A stretch of 64,000 nt of DNA from Lentisphaerae bacterium WC36 (GTDB lineage: Bacteria; Verrucomicrobiota; Lentisphaeria; Victivallales; SZUA-371), in contig CP085689.1 in NCBI GenBank assembly GCA_020683205.1, positions 2,170,001-2,234,000 of the forward strand, given 5' to 3'. The notes beneath the pieces were generated by a model. The model saw only the letters and a program-made list of their open reading frames with translations. It was not told the DNA's origin and did no database searches. The position numbers were made by a program, and so were the translations under genes. Shown piece by piece: positions 62,161-64,000 of the stretch; within the stretch, counting starts at the first letter, position 1; every line of letters begins with the position of its first letter.

Positions 62161-64000
62161 CTATTTCTCCACACAATCATAGTTAGCACACCCTTTAGAG
62201 CATTTATTCATACAAATAGCTATATCTAGAGCTAGAAGTCCCCAACCTACAAAAGGCAAAGCTTTTCCTGCAAGCTTGGCAGCATTTTTGACTAAAAATT
62301 TTTTTAGTGCTCTTTTTGCTTGCTTTTGAGCTGCTTTCCGAAGCTTATTTTTTTGAGATTTTATATACTTAGCTACCCTCACAGGACCTTGTCTTTTTAC
62401 CTTATTAGGAATTGTATCTGGATTGATAAAAGTTTCACCCTTTAGAGCTTCATTCATACCAAGGGCCCCCACTCCTAAACGAAATAATGCTTGATTAGCG
62501 TCATCACCAGGTTCAACCCCAAATACACATAATACAACGCATAGACCATATCGTGCGATATTAAGTTCAGGTTCAAAGCCACATTTGCAGCATTGCTCTT
62601 TTAACCCATCAATATCAATAAAATCTATTACTTTGTTATTTACGAATCCATAAAGATTTACCCCACCGTCTTCTTCGATTGGGTCACGCTTTATCCATTT
62701 GCCATTGCTTGGATTATAATAACGGTAATTATAATATACTAAACCACTTTCTTTCTCATAATATTCAGAACTGAATTTGAATACGTTTTCAACATTCTCA
62801 TCTGTTTTTGCTAATTGTCCAAATGGGCTATAATCGTATTTATTAGCGATTTCTCCTGTTGTTAAATTAATTAACTGCGTAATATTTTTATTGCCATCTG
62901 CGATGTAATTAAATACCACGCCATCTTTTTCTAATGCCAATAAATTATCACCTAACCATACAAATCTATCACTTATTGAGCCATTATTCAACTCATCAAC
63001 GGTTTTTATTAGCTTATATTTGTTATATATAAATGATTTATGTGATTTTAGCACCCATTCGTTGTTTTCTTTTTCGAAAACTTTCTTTTCACGACGACGA
63101 CCCATATAATCGTATTTAAACTCTAACTTTTGAGTAGTGTTTAACATTTTAACTAAACGATTTTCGCAATTCCAGTAATAATTGTAATTACCATCATTCT
63201 TTAAGTTACCATTAACATCATAAACATAACTTTCTGAATTTGGAATATCTTTAACAACTGATGATTTTTTACCAGTTGAATCTTCTGCTAAAACAATCAA
63301 CTTTTTACCGTCAATAACTTCAACTTTGCCCTCTAACTCAACTGCCGCACTGCCGTTTGCGTCGATATTTTCGCCGTTTGCGTCAACTTTTACCAACGTA
63401 CCATTTTGCGCTGTAACATCACCTTTAAATGGCATCGCTCCACGGTAGTTAAACTGTTGAATTTGATTTAAGTTATTATATGTACCGTTAATCTTGAAAT
63501 CATTCTTTTGATAGAATGTACGGTTACCAATCGCATCATATTTATAGATGAATTTATCAGCAAAATCTAAACTACTATCAGCAGCTATTAACTCACCTTT
63601 TTCATTATAGCGGTAACTGATCTTTTCTGCAACATCATAAGCAGTACCGTTTTTAGTAATTGATGTACGACGACCTAATTTATCCAATGTATAAACAAAA
63701 TCGCTAACAACGTTGCTATTTGACTTATTATTAATGCTTAACAACCTATCAGCATCATCAAAAGTATAACTACGCTCAACCGTATTTGTTCCAGAAATAG
63801 TAGTTTGTTTTGCTAGTAATTCACTATTTGTTTTATAGGTGAAATTTGTTGTCAAATTCTGACCATTAACGTTTACTGCCACTGAATTCAAACGACCCAA
63901 ATCATAACTATAGTCGATACTATAATCAGTTCCAGCTGTTAACTTACTTAGCATACCGTTTGTGTACTGGTAATTAACTGTCGCACTTGCGCCACTTTCA
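62161..64000 (-). CDS. Main Rhs (YD-repeat) polymorphic toxin, C-terminal part (cut by window edge)
   Basis: The frame is open to the right edge (about 613 codons seen; an ATG at 63954 is internal). YD repeats are visible (YDLGRLNSV, FDDADRLLSI, YDAIGNRTFY, YDYMGRRREKK), with an Ig-like insert (GKVEVIDGKKLIVLAEDS) often seen in this phylum. The core ends GKWIKRDPIEEDGG and FIDIDGL, and then a roughly 150-aa toxin domain (CCKCGFEPELN, a basic helical stretch KSQKNKLRKAAQKQAKRALK, and a hydrophobic LAGKALPFVGWGLLALDIAIC). The toxin looks membrane-active. Rhs cores form shells that deliver the toxin by secretion systems not seen here. The orphans downstream match its core from NKYKLIK on. Confidence 0.9.
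   Translation of the reverse strand, partial: ESGASATVNYQYTNGMLSKLTAGTDYSIDYSYDLGRLNSVAVNVNGQNLTTNFTYKTNSELLAKQTTISGTNTVERSYTFDDADRLLSINNKSNSNVVSDFVYTLDKLGRRTSITKNGTAYDVAEKISYRYNEKGELIAADSSLDFADKFIYKYDAIGNRTFYQKNDFKINGTYNNLNQIQQFNYRGAMPFKGDVTAQNGTLVKVDANGENIDANGSAAVELEGKVEVIDGKKLIVLAEDSTGKKSSVVKDIPNSESYVYDVNGNLKNDGNYNYYWNCENRLVKMLNTTQKLEFKYDYMGRRREKKVFEKENNEWVLKSHKSFIYNKYKLIKTVDELNNGSISDRFVWLGDNLLALEKDGVVFNYIADGNKNITQLINLTTGEIANKYDYSPFGQLAKTDENVENVFKFSSEYYEKESGLVYYNYRYYNPSNGKWIKRDPIEEDGGVNLYGFVNNKVIDFIDIDGLKEQCCKCGFEPELNIARYGLCVVLCVFGVEPGDDANQALFRLGVGALGMNEALKGETFINPDTIPNKVKRQGPVRVAKYIKSQKNKLRKAAQKQAKRALKKFLVKNAAKLAGKALPFVGWGLLALDIAICMNKCSKGCANYDCVEK

Noticed and set aside
45303-63954. The repeated Rhs core blocks as insertion sequences
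   Set aside because: No transposase, terminal inverted repeats or target duplications; the repeats are coding Rhs core.

Overview
The window is AT-rich DNA (about one third G+C by eye) from a Gram-negative-type bacterium. I infer the PVC group, most likely Lentisphaerota. The grounds are two pseudopilin-like proteins of the N-methyl/H-X9-D type common in that group, secreted sulfatase and GH35 enzymes, a type III glutamine synthetase, a long Bacteroidetes-type PurF, lipoproteins, and an Rhs protein with a Verrucomicrobia/Lentisphaerae-like linker domain. There is no rRNA, tRNA, transposase, integrase or CRISPR array, so the assignment rests on family resemblance only.

Layout. 1-7.6 kb: a TolB-like gene cut by the left edge, a DinG-type helicase, two overlapping pseudopilin genes, and a PadR operon (Ig-like lipoprotein, PadR regulator, HAAS-membrane-Ig protein) with a palindrome over its promoter. 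8-15.4 kb: an M48 protease, a secreted repeat-type protein, three tandem paralogues of an unrecognised family (the third frameshifted in an A8 tract), and small hypothetical genes. 15.5-26.9 kb: housekeeping and envelope genes (argG, MscS channel, family-4-like uracil-DNA glycosylase, formate/nitrite-type channel, sulfatase, SPFH protein, purF). 27-37.5 kb: an ammonia-assimilation block (type III glutamine synthetase, gltD, gltB, divergent NifA-like activator) with a near-consensus sigma-54 promoter and paired upstream sites before gltB. 37.7-43.1 kb: an exported protein with long GDSGS repeats and a GH35 beta-galactosidase.

44-64 kb is the striking part. A main rhs gene enters from the right edge. 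It is followed on the same strand by about ten orphan cassettes, each made of a short fragment of the Rhs core (up to about 450 bp), a different C-terminal toxin domain and a cognate immunity gene. The core fragments come in three sequence variants, are joined directly to the 3' ends of the preceding immunity genes, and mostly lack a normal start site. They look like a silent library that can be recombined into the main rhs gene. Several junctions carry one shared terminator-like hairpin. Every immunity protein seen has a signal peptide, lipobox or membrane segments, so the toxins probably act at or beyond the inner membrane. The cassettes farthest from the main gene are the most decayed. Two toxin/immunity pairs occur twice: a DUF4329 JAMM-like pair and a Cys/His-motif pair.
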